Shown here: positions 1 to 5,710 of the stretch, piece after piece
Position numbering within the stretch: position 1 is the first letter of the stretch
Layout of the letters: every line of letters starts with the position of its first letter
Source: Candidatus Bathyarchaeota archaeon
Lineage (GTDB): Archaea > Thermoproteota > Bathyarchaeia > Bathyarchaeales > Bathyarchaeaceae
Assembly (NCBI GenBank): GCA_003662715.1
Contig: QMYO01000123.1
Span: 1 to 5,790 of the forward strand
Length of the DNA: 5,790 nucleotides
Direction of reading: 5' to 3'
Notes under the pieces: model-generated
Database searches by the model: none
Seen by the model: the letters and a program-made list of their open reading frames with translations, nothing else
Told to the model about the DNA's origin: nothing
Translations under genes and position numbers: made by a program

Positions 1-731
1 ACATGAGGTGTGTGGAGTACATAAGGGACACCTTTGCCATCCATCTGTCGCCTGACGAGGTTGCAGCCATAATTATCGAACCGATCCAAGGTGAAGGGGG
101 CTTTATAGTTCCGCCGAAGGAGTTCTTGCAAGGACTTAGAAGGATCTGCGACGAAAACGATATCTTGCTAATAGCCGACGAAATCCAAAGTGGAATGGGC
201 AGAACTGGCAAGATGTTTGCGGTTGAGCATTACAACGTGATCCCGGATATTATCACGATGGCCAAGTCGCTCGGTGGAGGGTTTCCGATAGCAGCGGCCA
301 TAGGTAGAGGAGATGCGATGGATTCAGTTCAAGTGGGTGGGTTGGGAGGGACATTCGGCGGAAATCCACTGAGTTGTGTTGCAGCCTTAAAGGCTGTTGA
401 TGAAGCTCAACAGTTGCTTGAGAATGCTGAAAAACTTGGAACAATTCTGATGGACAGACTTAAGGAGATGTACGAGAAGTACGATATAATTGGAGACGTA
501 AGGGGTATAGGTCTAATGGCTGGAGTAGAACTAGTTAAAGACAGAAAAACGAAAGAACCAGCTGAAGAAGAAAGAAACCGAGTTTTAGGCGAATGCCACA
601 AAAATGGACTCATAATAATAGGTGCTGGAGCATACAAGAACGTGATAAGATTTCTACCACCACTAAACATAGGTGAGGAGTTACTCAACAAAGGTCTAGA
701 CATATTCGAAAATGCAATAGCGCGCCTATGA
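1..731 (+). CDS. Class III PLP-dependent aminotransferase, GabT-like (5' end outside window)
   Basis: C-terminal part of a class III (omega) aminotransferase that moves an amino group, often from the terminal carbon of an omega-amino acid such as GABA, ornithine or lysine, to a 2-oxo acid using cytosolic PLP. About 242 residues are visible. Numbered from the first whole codon, I see EPIQGEGG (26-33), the cofactor-ring aspartate in LLIADEIQSG (D59), the Schiff-base lysine in MAKSLGGGFP (K88), the phosphate-binding GGTFGGNP (T117), and the late substrate-carboxylate arginine in VIRFLPPL (R216), all in family order. Family members are about 430-450 residues, so roughly 190 N-terminal residues lie upstream. 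The ATG at base 3 is an internal codon, because it falls mid-domain just before the conserved EPIQGEGG segment. The gene ends in TGA and converges on the AOR gene. Family assignment is firm; GABA, ornithine or lysine specificity is not readable, so no symbol is given. Confidence 0.93.
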   Translation, partial: MRCVEYIRDTFAIHLSPDEVAAIIIEPIQGEGGFIVPPKEFLQGLRRICDENDILLIADEIQSGMGRTGKMFAVEHYNVIPDIITMAKSLGGGFPIAAAIGRGDAMDSVQVGGLGGTFGGNPLSCVAALKAVDEAQQLLENAEKLGTILMDRLKEMYEKYDIIGDVRGIGLMAGVELVKDRKTKEPAEEERNRVLGECHKNGLIIIGAGAYKNVIRFLPPLNIGEELLNKGLDIFENAIARL

Positions 732-739
732 GGAAGTAA

Positions 740-836
740 CTAATGTACTTTTCCCTAACGAACCACCCCTTTACATTAACCCCCTCTTCATTCTTTGATT
801 TTTCATCCTTCATTCACACATTCATTCTTTCATCTA
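740..836 (+). terminator. Pyrimidine-rich tract, probable terminator for the + strand aminotransferase
   Basis: Shortly after the stop codon the + strand becomes strongly C/T-rich, with short T runs (TTTT near 747, TTTTT at 799-803). Archaeal RNA polymerase commonly terminates at U-rich stretches without a hairpin, so this is a reasonable 3' end for the aminotransferase transcript. The tract also contains five TTCAT units (starts near 788, 802, 810, 822 and 829), three of them within TTCATTC. No ORF of note is present. Confidence 0.4.
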
Positions 837-845
837 TTGATGTAT

Positions 846-899
846 GTGCGAGCCATATTGCCGCATTTGACGGCGTATAGGCGCTATCGCACTATGGCT
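846..899. repeat. Interleaved inverted repeats just beyond the AOR stop codon
   Basis: Two perfect complementary pairs overlap in an A-B-A'-B' order. GTGCGA (846-851) pairs with TCGCAC (887-892), and AGCCATA (851-857) pairs with TATGGCT (893-899). A small hairpin GCCG(860-863)/CGGC(871-874) with a 7-nt loop lies inside. The block abuts the AOR stop codon (900-902) and is richer in G+C than the flanking tract. In RNA the two long pairs could coexist only as a pseudoknot; otherwise they are alternative hairpins. On the minus strand no T run follows, so it is not a classical hairpin-plus-U terminator. It may mark or protect the AOR mRNA 3' end. Confidence 0.45.
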
Positions 900-2705
900 T
901 TAGGGCGGTTTTAAGCCTAACTTTCCTAACGTTTCTTCTTTAGGAATTCCCTTGAGATTCCATCCCCGCAGTTCATAGTATTCGTTAAGTGCTTTATCGA
1001 ATTCTTCTTCTGAAACTTTGGCTCCGGCTGTTGATCCTCCTGTAAGTGACTGGTTGAAGAATTTTGGGGGCAACTTGTCATCCTTTCTTGAGAATCCTTC
1101 TCTAATATTAAATAGTCTTCCTAAGTTCCATATTCGTTCGCCTATTAACTTTAGTTCCTCAGGTTTAACGATCCTGCCCCAGACTGGTGAAAGTAATGTT
1201 GCCATTTCATTATAATTTATTAGCCAGAAGTCGCAGACTATTAGTGACCACTTGACGCTGTTAAGATTTTCCAGATTTATTACGAGAGCGGGTTTATCCT
1301 TAAAAGTCTTCGGCTCCATACTTCCGAAAGCATCTTGCGAAACTGCCCAAGCTCGAAGGTGACAGGCCCCTCTATCTGACGTTGAGTAAGCCAAAGCCAT
1401 ACCCCATGTGCCTCTCGGTTCGTATCCAGGTATTTCTAATCCCTTAACGTCAACAGCATACTTTTGGGGGTTTAATCCAAATTTCTTGATAGCTGTCCTA
1501 ACACCATTGGAAAGAGTTTTTCCAACACCTTCATTTCTCCCTATTTTCTCGGCCAATTTTAACAAAGCGTCCTTGTTTCTGAAGTTTGCCTCAATCCCGT
1601 CGAGCATATCTCTTTTGAGGATACCTGACTCGTATAGTTCCATCGTGAAGGCTATGGTGTTTGCCGTTGAGATGGTATCGATGCCGAGGTTCCCGCAGAT
1701 ATAGTTAAAGTCTACTATAGCTTCAAAATCTCCGATCCCGCAGTTTGATCCTGCAGTCGCCAAAGTTTCGTACTCTGGAGCCTTCACGACCCGGTCTCTA
1801 ATCCTCACCAGTCGCTTACAGGCTAGGGGGCAGGCGTAACAAGCTCGAACTTCGGCTAGATAAGCTTTAACCACATCAGTATTTATCTTATCATAATCTT
1901 CAAAAACTCCGTTTTTAAAGTATCTGGTCGGTAAGATTCCAGCAGTTTGTGAAAGATCAACTATTGCTGGAGTTCCGTCTGTCTTAGCCCATATATTATT
2001 TTCTGTCAGTACACTTTTTTCGGTGAGCTCCTTGGACACTATCTTAAATTTCTCTTCGTCAGCTATTGGAACCCTTCCCTCCCCTCTAACAGCAATAGCT
2101 TTGAGATTCTTTGAGCCCATTACCGCGCCTACCCCCCCTCTTCCAGCGTTCCAGATAACGTCTACGTTTATTGAGGCGAGTCCAACAAGGTTCTCGCCAG
2201 CGGGTCCTATAGCTAAAACGCTCAGTTTCCCGTTTCCTTCGTCACTTTTAATAGTCGTAATAGTATCATATGCACCCATACCCCACAAATGGCTTGCATC
2301 TTCCACCTTAACTTTTCCATCTTCAATCTTTAAATACGCAGGATTCTTCGCCTTACCTTCAACTATAATTGCATCAAACCCGGCAAACTTTAGCCTAGCA
2401 CCAAAAGTACCCCCAAAATACGAATCTACAATAGTTCCTGTGCGCGGAGACTTAGTGACTACCACATATTTGCCAGTAGCTGGGGCTATGGTTCCCGATA
2501 GAGGACCAGTCATAAAAATTAGCTTATTTTTCGGACTTAATGGATCCAGTTTCGGTTGGAGTTCTTCGTATAAATATCTAAAGCCTAGTCCTTTACCTCC
2601 AATGTATTTTAAGATCCATTTCCAACGTAAATCTTCAACTCTTACCTTATGATTGGTGAGGTCAACCCTAGCTAGCTTTCCAGCATATCCCTTAAGTTTT
2701 AGCAT
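900..2705 (-). CDS. Aldehyde:ferredoxin oxidoreductase family protein (tungstopterin enzyme)
   Basis: A 601-residue cytosolic AOR-family enzyme, expected to oxidise aldehydes to carboxylates at a bis-pterin tungsten (or molybdenum) site and pass electrons through one [4Fe-4S] cluster to ferredoxin. Full length: Pyrococcus furiosus AOR is about 605 residues. Visible features in order: N-terminal domain with GGKGLG (36-41) and GPLSGT (67-72); the pterin loop AGRGGVGAVMGSKNLKAI (187-204); cluster cysteines CxxCxxxC at C289, C292 and C296, with the fourth expected at C491; PEYET with the likely active-site E313; LGIDTIS (340-346); and RGACH with H449. The pterin-contact motifs usually written DxxGL(C/D) look degenerate: GNLGID at 338-343 and WSLIVC at 486-491. 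The ATG start has GGTGA four to eight bases upstream. It lies 95 bp downstream of the HemL-like aminotransferase on the same strand, so co-transcription is possible. Which AOR subfamily (AOR, FOR, WOR-type) is unresolved. Confidence 0.95.
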   Translation of the reverse strand: MLKLKGYAGKLARVDLTNHKVRVEDLRWKWILKYIGGKGLGFRYLYEELQPKLDPLSPKNKLIFMTGPLSGTIAPATGKYVVVTKSPRTGTIVDSYFGGTFGARLKFAGFDAIIVEGKAKNPAYLKIEDGKVKVEDASHLWGMGAYDTITTIKSDEGNGKLSVLAIGPAGENLVGLASINVDVIWNAGRGGVGAVMGSKNLKAIAVRGEGRVPIADEEKFKIVSKELTEKSVLTENNIWAKTDGTPAIVDLSQTAGILPTRYFKNGVFEDYDKINTDVVKAYLAEVRACYACPLACKRLVRIRDRVVKAPEYETLATAGSNCGIGDFEAIVDFNYICGNLGIDTISTANTIAFTMELYESGILKRDMLDGIEANFRNKDALLKLAEKIGRNEGVGKTLSNGVRTAIKKFGLNPQKYAVDVKGLEIPGYEPRGTWGMALAYSTSDRGACHLRAWAVSQDAFGSMEPKTFKDKPALVINLENLNSVKWSLIVCDFWLINYNEMATLLSPVWGRIVKPEELKLIGERIWNLGRLFNIREGFSRKDDKLPPKFFNQSLTGGSTAGAKVSEEEFDKALNEYYELRGWNLKGIPKEETLGKLGLKPP

Positions 2706-2708
2706 TTT

Positions 2709-2713
2709 TCACC
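2709..2713 (-). promoter_or_regulatory. Ribosome binding site of the AOR gene
   Basis: On the minus strand GGTGA is followed by AAA and then the ATG. It matches the archaeal anti-Shine-Dalgarno end (…AUCACCUCC) and fixes the start at 2705. Confidence 0.7.
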
Positions 2714-2753
2714 GAATGGTTTTTAATCAACAAACTTTAAAAAATTTTTCTGT

Positions 2754-2762
2754 CCTTTTAAA
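2754..2762 (-). promoter_or_regulatory. Candidate TATA-like box upstream of AOR
   Basis: On the minus strand TTTAAAAGG sits about 53 bases before the AOR ATG. A start site about 26 bases downstream would fall near 2732, giving a leader of roughly 27 nt that contains the GGTGA site. A second TTTAAA at 2736-2741 is too close, because its predicted start site would cut into the ribosome site. The gap is AT-rich, so chance matches are likely; AOR may instead be read through from the aminotransferase gene. Confidence 0.3.
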
Positions 2763-2775
2763 CTATTCTAGACCA

Positions 2776-2800
2776 TTAGAAATGAGAAGAAAAGTTTTGA
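2776..2800 (-). terminator. Weak T-rich stretch after the HemL-like aminotransferase
   Basis: Immediately after the TAG stop, the minus strand reads CTTTTCTTCTCATTTC, a pyrimidine-rich run with no hairpin. It could give partial U-tract termination before AOR, but the run is interrupted and short, so read-through into AOR is plausible. Confidence 0.25.
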
Positions 2801-4138
2801 CTATTCCCCTCTTACTACTTCCTTAAACGTTTCTAGCGTCCTTTCAATGTCCTCTTTTGTATGTTGTACTGATATAGTCCACTGATCATCTGCTGTCAGA
2901 ACCTCAAAGATTATCCCCCTATTCATCATTGCGTATGCCCAGCTCCACCACATCTCCGAGTCTTGTTTGAGGTAATCCCTATAATCCTTAACCTTGGATA
3001 TTCCTGGGTAGATGTGTCCATTAACACCTACATTTGACACTTTTGCTTCGATGCCAGCGTCTTCGAAAATCTCCTCATAGCCTTTGGCAAGCTCTTCCGA
3101 AAGGGAACGGGCGGACTGATAGACGCTTGGTGTGAGTATCTCCTTCAGAGTCACCTTTGCTGCTGTTATGCATATATGGTTTGCGTTGAAGGTTCCAGCG
3201 TGCACAACTTTGCCTGGTCCAATAAGCTCCATTATCTCTCTTTTTCCTACAACCGCTGAGATCGGGAAACCGCCACCAATAGCCTTACCAAGAGTCACCA
3301 TATCCGGCGTGACATTAAAGTACTCGGTTGCCCCTCCGTAGGCTAACTTCACCCCAGTCTTTATCTCGTCGAATATTAGTAGAGCCCCATACTCATTTGA
3401 TAGCTTTCTAAGACCCTCTAAGAATCCCTTCTCGGGTGGTATCACTCCCATATTCATCGCGACGGGCTCGACTATTATACACGCAATATCGTCTCCATCC
3501 TTCCGAAGTATCTCCTCAACGGAGTTTAGGTCGTTGAACCTCGCGACAAGTGTTTTCTTCCAAGCACCTTCAGGCATACCAAGGCAGTGAGGAACTCTCA
3601 TGGGCTTTGTAGGTGCAAGAGGGGGGTAATACGAAACAAACAGATAATCATTAGTTCCATGGTAGCATCCTTCAAACTTTATGACCTTTTCCCTACCCGT
3701 GTAAGCTCTGGCGATCCTTACAGCCCATAAGGTTGCCTCTGTGCCAGTACATTGGAACCTAACCATATCCAACTTAAATCTTCTCGTGATCTCCTCAGCA
3801 ACTTCGTAACAGTCAATTGGCTCCGCTCCGTAGGTTATCCCACCCTTATCAAGCCTCTCCTTAACTGCTTTGACCAGATTCGGATGGTTGTGCCCCGTCA
3901 TCAAAACTCCGAACCCAAGCTGGTAATCTAAATACTCGTTTCCGTCGGCATCCCACAACCGGTTACCAAGAGCCCTATCCACATAGATTGGATAAGGAGA
4001 TAGGCGTGCGCGGATGTTGCTGTTCACTCCTATCGGAATACTCTTACTCGCTTTCTCGAAAATCTCGAGGGATTTAGTCGTCCTCTTCATGAAAGCCAGT
4101 TTTTCCTTATATAAGGATCTCTTCGTCGCAAGTGACAT
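2801..4138 (-). CDS. Class III aminotransferase related to glutamate-1-semialdehyde aminomutase (HemL-like)
   Basis: A 445-residue fold-type I PLP enzyme. HemL-like signatures are clear: GVNSNIRA (37-44), TGHNHP (81-86), TGTEA (131-135), KFEGCYHG (154-161, with the ring-stacking Y159), FDEIKTG (256-262, D257), TLGKAIGGGFP (282-292, Schiff-base K285), HAGTFNAN (313-320) and QHTKEDIE (425-432). True GSA aminomutases carry AGTLSGNP at the phosphate/lid position and a PSxFE segment near the C terminus. Here these read AGTFNANH and FEVLTADDQW, which resembles non-heme members that act on beta- or other amino acids. No heme genes are nearby; the neighbours are an AOR and a lysine/saccharopine dehydrogenase homologue. 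I therefore favour an aminotransferase, mutase or racemase of amino-acid catabolism, substrate unknown. The ATG at 4138 is chosen because a TATA-like box and an AGAAGG site lie upstream. An internal Met17 (4088-4090) would give a N terminus closer to typical HemL. Confidence 0.9.
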   Translation of the reverse strand: MSLATKRSLYKEKLAFMKRTTKSLEIFEKASKSIPIGVNSNIRARLSPYPIYVDRALGNRLWDADGNEYLDYQLGFGVLMTGHNHPNLVKAVKERLDKGGITYGAEPIDCYEVAEEITRRFKLDMVRFQCTGTEATLWAVRIARAYTGREKVIKFEGCYHGTNDYLFVSYYPPLAPTKPMRVPHCLGMPEGAWKKTLVARFNDLNSVEEILRKDGDDIACIIVEPVAMNMGVIPPEKGFLEGLRKLSNEYGALLIFDEIKTGVKLAYGGATEYFNVTPDMVTLGKAIGGGFPISAVVGKREIMELIGPGKVVHAGTFNANHICITAAKVTLKEILTPSVYQSARSLSEELAKGYEEIFEDAGIEAKVSNVGVNGHIYPGISKVKDYRDYLKQDSEMWWSWAYAMMNRGIIFEVLTADDQWTISVQHTKEDIERTLETFKEVVRGE

Positions 4139-4148
4139 AGAAACATAA

Positions 4149-4154
4149 CCTTCT
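4149..4154 (-). promoter_or_regulatory. Possible ribosome binding site of the HemL-like gene
   Basis: On the minus strand AGAAGG lies 10 bases before the ATG, a slightly long spacing and a weaker match than the sites of the other two minus-strand genes. It is the only purine-rich candidate near this start. Confidence 0.4.
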
Positions 4155-4178
4155 TTTGGAAGGTATATGAAAATTGCA

Positions 4179-4187
4179 TATATAAAA
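4179..4187 (-). promoter_or_regulatory. TATA-box promoter of the HemL-like aminotransferase gene
   Basis: On the minus strand TTTTATATA is centred about 45 bases before the ATG. A start site about 26 bases downstream would fall near 4157, giving a leader of roughly 19 nt that still contains the AGAAGG site. The geometry fits an archaeal TBP-dependent promoter and suggests this gene is not simply read through from the dehydrogenase gene upstream. Confidence 0.5.
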
Positions 4188-4218
4188 GAATTTTGGATAA
4201 AATTGATATGTTTTCTGA

Positions 4219-4338
4219 ATCCTCAAACCCCGTGAAGGAGACGTTATAATAATAGGTAGCAGTAACGATAGATTGACAGCGGAGCTCGGGGCAATAGCGG
4301 CTGCTCTTGAAACCTTGAAGTCTGCAGAGGATCCATGA
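4219..4338 (+). pseudogene. Start-less protein-like open stretch, possible gene remnant
   Basis: In one + strand frame, 39 sense codons run from just after a TGA (4216-4218) to a TGA at 4336-4338. The peptide includes GDVIIIGSSNDRLTAELG followed by an Ala/Leu-rich segment ending KSAEDP. This looks like a beta-strand, a glycine/serine loop and an amphipathic helix, as at the C terminus of a globular protein, and not like translated AT-rich spacer. There is no ATG, GTG or TTG in the N-terminal part. A separate frame upstream opens with ATG at 4208 and stops after 13 codons, so a frameshifted or truncated remnant is possible. I do not recognise the family. The opposite strand gives a less protein-like 32-codon frame. 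Confidence 0.35.
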
Positions 4339-4352
4339 ATATAGAATGGCCT

Positions 4353-5567
4353 TTAATTAAGGTAGGTGGTAGTTGTGGTCTTGACTTTTATGGGTGGCTT
4401 GAAGGCTCCGATCCTTCTCAAGAACTCTATTCTCTCCTCCCGTGTAAGCTCTTCCGGGATCAGGACGCCCCGCGACTTTATCGATCCATCAGCGATCATC
4501 CTGGCGGCCACGTAGGCGGGTAGACTCACGGGGTACGATACATCATTAGCTAGCGGAACAGCATCAATTATCTCCATTATGGGCGGTAAGTCGAAGGACG
4601 ACTCTATAACACTCTCCCTACCATTCTTGATTCCATAGACCTTGACGACGAGCGTCCCAGTAGCTTGTCTTATGATGCCTTTTTCTACATATTCTTTGAA
4701 CTGCTCCCCAGTTATGGGTTTTGGCAGGAACTTTGCTATCACTTCTGCCGGGTCTACCTCCACATCATCCACTTTAACCTTTTTTTCCGTGATCATCGCG
4801 TTCTCGTATAGTATGCCCATTGCGTATAAGGTTCGGAAGAAATCCATCATGCTAACGCCCATCTTCATACTTACACGCTTCACACCCTTTATGGCCTTAG
4901 ATATGGTTAACACCTCTTCGTGTGGATGAGCATAGACGGTCACCTTGCCGACTCCTGGGAATTCGACAACCTCCGGCTCCGCGAACGGCTTCAGATACTT
5001 TATCTCCCCATCTTCATATATCATCGGAGGTCTAGTGCAGTCGTCCAGGAATATCCGAGGAGCCCAATTCGTATAAGGGATATCTGAATCCACGTAGGAG
5101 GCGCCTACAATCTTAACCTCGTTAACCGTGTCAAGCTCGTCTGCGGCTAAGGCCGTTACTACGTCCGTAACGCCGGGGGAACACCCGAGCGCCAAAAGGG
5201 CTGTCAAATCTTCCTCTTGGAATCTCTCGTTTAAAGCCAATACTTTCTCAAAATCTCTGTATTCTAAGGCCATGTCAAGGTAATTTGTTCCGGCTTTTAA
5301 CGCAACCCTCATGAGATTCAAGTTGAATTCCGTTGGAACGGCGTTTACGAGTACATCCACGTCTTCAGCTAACTTAGACACTTCGTCCGTATCTGAGGCT
5401 GAGACCAGGTAAGTCTCGGCCTTCTTGTAGAACCTCGCACAGTAGTCTAAGGCTTTCCGGTCTATGTCTGACAGTTTCACTAGCTCAACATCTTCGTCCT
5501 TATCAAATAAGTATGCCACAACTCTTCCCTGAGCCCCAGATCCTACAACTAACACTTTAAAACCCAA
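4353..5567 (-). CDS. Saccharopine dehydrogenase / L-lysine 6-dehydrogenase family protein
   Basis: About 404 residues, close to the single-domain lysine 6-dehydrogenases and archaeal saccharopine-reductase-like proteins (about 380-410). The N-terminal Rossmann domain begins at once with VLVVGSGAQG (GxGxxG) and an acidic SDID loop after the second strand, typical of NAD(P) binding. The family motif GCSPGVTDVV lies near residue 130, followed by a catalytic-type domain with YAHPHEEVLTI, and a C-terminal return ending in SYPVSLPAYVAA and GVLIPEEL. Relatives oxidise L-lysine to the 6-semialdehyde or act on saccharopine; which reaction applies here is inference. Three starts are possible: GTG (5574-5576), ATG (5571-5573) and TTG (5565-5567). 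I chose TTG because a strong GAGGTGAT site sits just upstream of it and overlaps the other two starts. The C terminus ends in a run of five threonines. The gene lies 214 bp upstream of the HemL-like gene on the same strand. Confidence 0.88.
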   Translation of the reverse strand: MGFKVLVVGSGAQGRVVAYLFDKDEDVELVKLSDIDRKALDYCARFYKKAETYLVSASDTDEVSKLAEDVDVLVNAVPTEFNLNLMRVALKAGTNYLDMALEYRDFEKVLALNERFQEEDLTALLALGCSPGVTDVVTALAADELDTVNEVKIVGASYVDSDIPYTNWAPRIFLDDCTRPPMIYEDGEIKYLKPFAEPEVVEFPGVGKVTVYAHPHEEVLTISKAIKGVKRVSMKMGVSMMDFFRTLYAMGILYENAMITEKKVKVDDVEVDPAEVIAKFLPKPITGEQFKEYVEKGIIRQATGTLVVKVYGIKNGRESVIESSFDLPPIMEIIDAVPLANDVSYPVSLPAYVAARMIADGSIKSRGVLIPEELTREERIEFLRRIGAFKPPIKVKTTTTTYLN

Positions 5568-5571
5568 AATC

Positions 5572-5579
5572 ATCACCTC
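5572..5579 (-). promoter_or_regulatory. Strong ribosome binding site that favours a TTG start
   Basis: On the minus strand GAGGTGAT is an eight-base match to the archaeal anti-Shine-Dalgarno sequence. It leaves four bases before the TTG at 5565-5567, whereas the GTG and ATG codons lie inside it and so could not be served by it. This decides the start of the dehydrogenase gene. Confidence 0.6.
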
Positions 5580-5592
5580 AATAACATGGGAA

Positions 5593-5615
5593 GTTTATTA
5601 TAGAGGTTTATTATA
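5593..5615. repeat. Tandem 10-bp direct repeat at the dehydrogenase promoter
   Basis: GTTTATTATA occurs at 5593-5602 and 5606-5615, 13 bp start to start. On the coding strand each copy reads TATAATAAAC and overlaps or abuts the TATA-like element. It may be two alternative TATA boxes, a duplicated control site, or chance in AT-rich DNA. Confidence 0.4.
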
Positions 5616-5619
5616 TATA
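5611..5619 (-). promoter_or_regulatory. TATA-box promoter of the dehydrogenase gene
   Basis: On the minus strand TATATATAA is centred near 5615. A start site about 26 bases downstream would lie near 5589, producing a leader of about 21 nt that holds the whole GAGGTGAT site before the TTG codon. A second similar box (TATAATAAAC) lies at 5593-5602 and would place the start site inside the ribosome site, so it is less likely to be the main promoter. Confidence 0.5.
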
Positions 5620-5653
5620 TCTTGTGTAGCATAGAGATGCAAAAGACCTCACA

Positions 5654-5710
5654 TTTTCGCGCGCAATAAGATAAAGTTTTCCGCGCATAACAGTCCAATA
5701 TATCTGCGCA
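5654..5710. repeat. Spaced GCGCA-containing repeats upstream of the dehydrogenase promoter
   Basis: Two related units, TTTTCGCGCGCAATAA (5654-5669) and TTTTCCGCGCATAA (5677-5690), are followed by a third core, TGCGCA (5705-5710). The GCGCA cores start at 5661, 5683 and 5706, spaced 22 and 23 bp, about two helical turns. They stand out as G+C islands in AT-rich DNA, 35-100 bp upstream of the TATA-like box, where an activator or repressor could bind. They could equally serve a gene beyond the right edge. Confidence 0.4.

Noticed and set aside
407..703. 98-codon minus-strand open frame inside the GabT-like gene
   Set aside because: Ser/Leu/Pro-rich antisense shadow of a gene with intact catalytic motifs.
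846..899. tRNA or recombination attachment site
   Set aside because: No cloverleaf, no T-loop GTTCRA box, no CCA-like end and no nearby integrase; the pairs are interleaved and not nested.
2023..2652. 209-codon + strand open frame opposite the AOR gene
   Set aside because: Antisense shadow of a clearly conserved AOR coding region; Pro/Ser/Phe-rich composition with no recognisable domain.
2801..4138. Assigning hemL and tetrapyrrole synthesis
   Set aside because: The lid and C-terminal motifs differ from GSA aminomutase and no tetrapyrrole genes are nearby, so the symbol is not supported.
4350..4362. CCTTTAATTAAGG near-palindrome at the dehydrogenase stop codon as a terminator
   Set aside because: One unpaired base, AT-rich stem overlapping the stop codon and no following T run on the minus strand.
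4335..4523. 62-codon + strand open frame at the 3' end of the dehydrogenase gene
   Set aside because: Overlaps the conserved C terminus of the dehydrogenase on the other strand and shows no family features.
900..5567. A defence system, mobile element or CRISPR locus
   Set aside because: All full-length genes are metabolic enzymes with family-typical lengths; no transposase, integrase, nuclease, terminal inverted repeats or regularly spaced long repeats.
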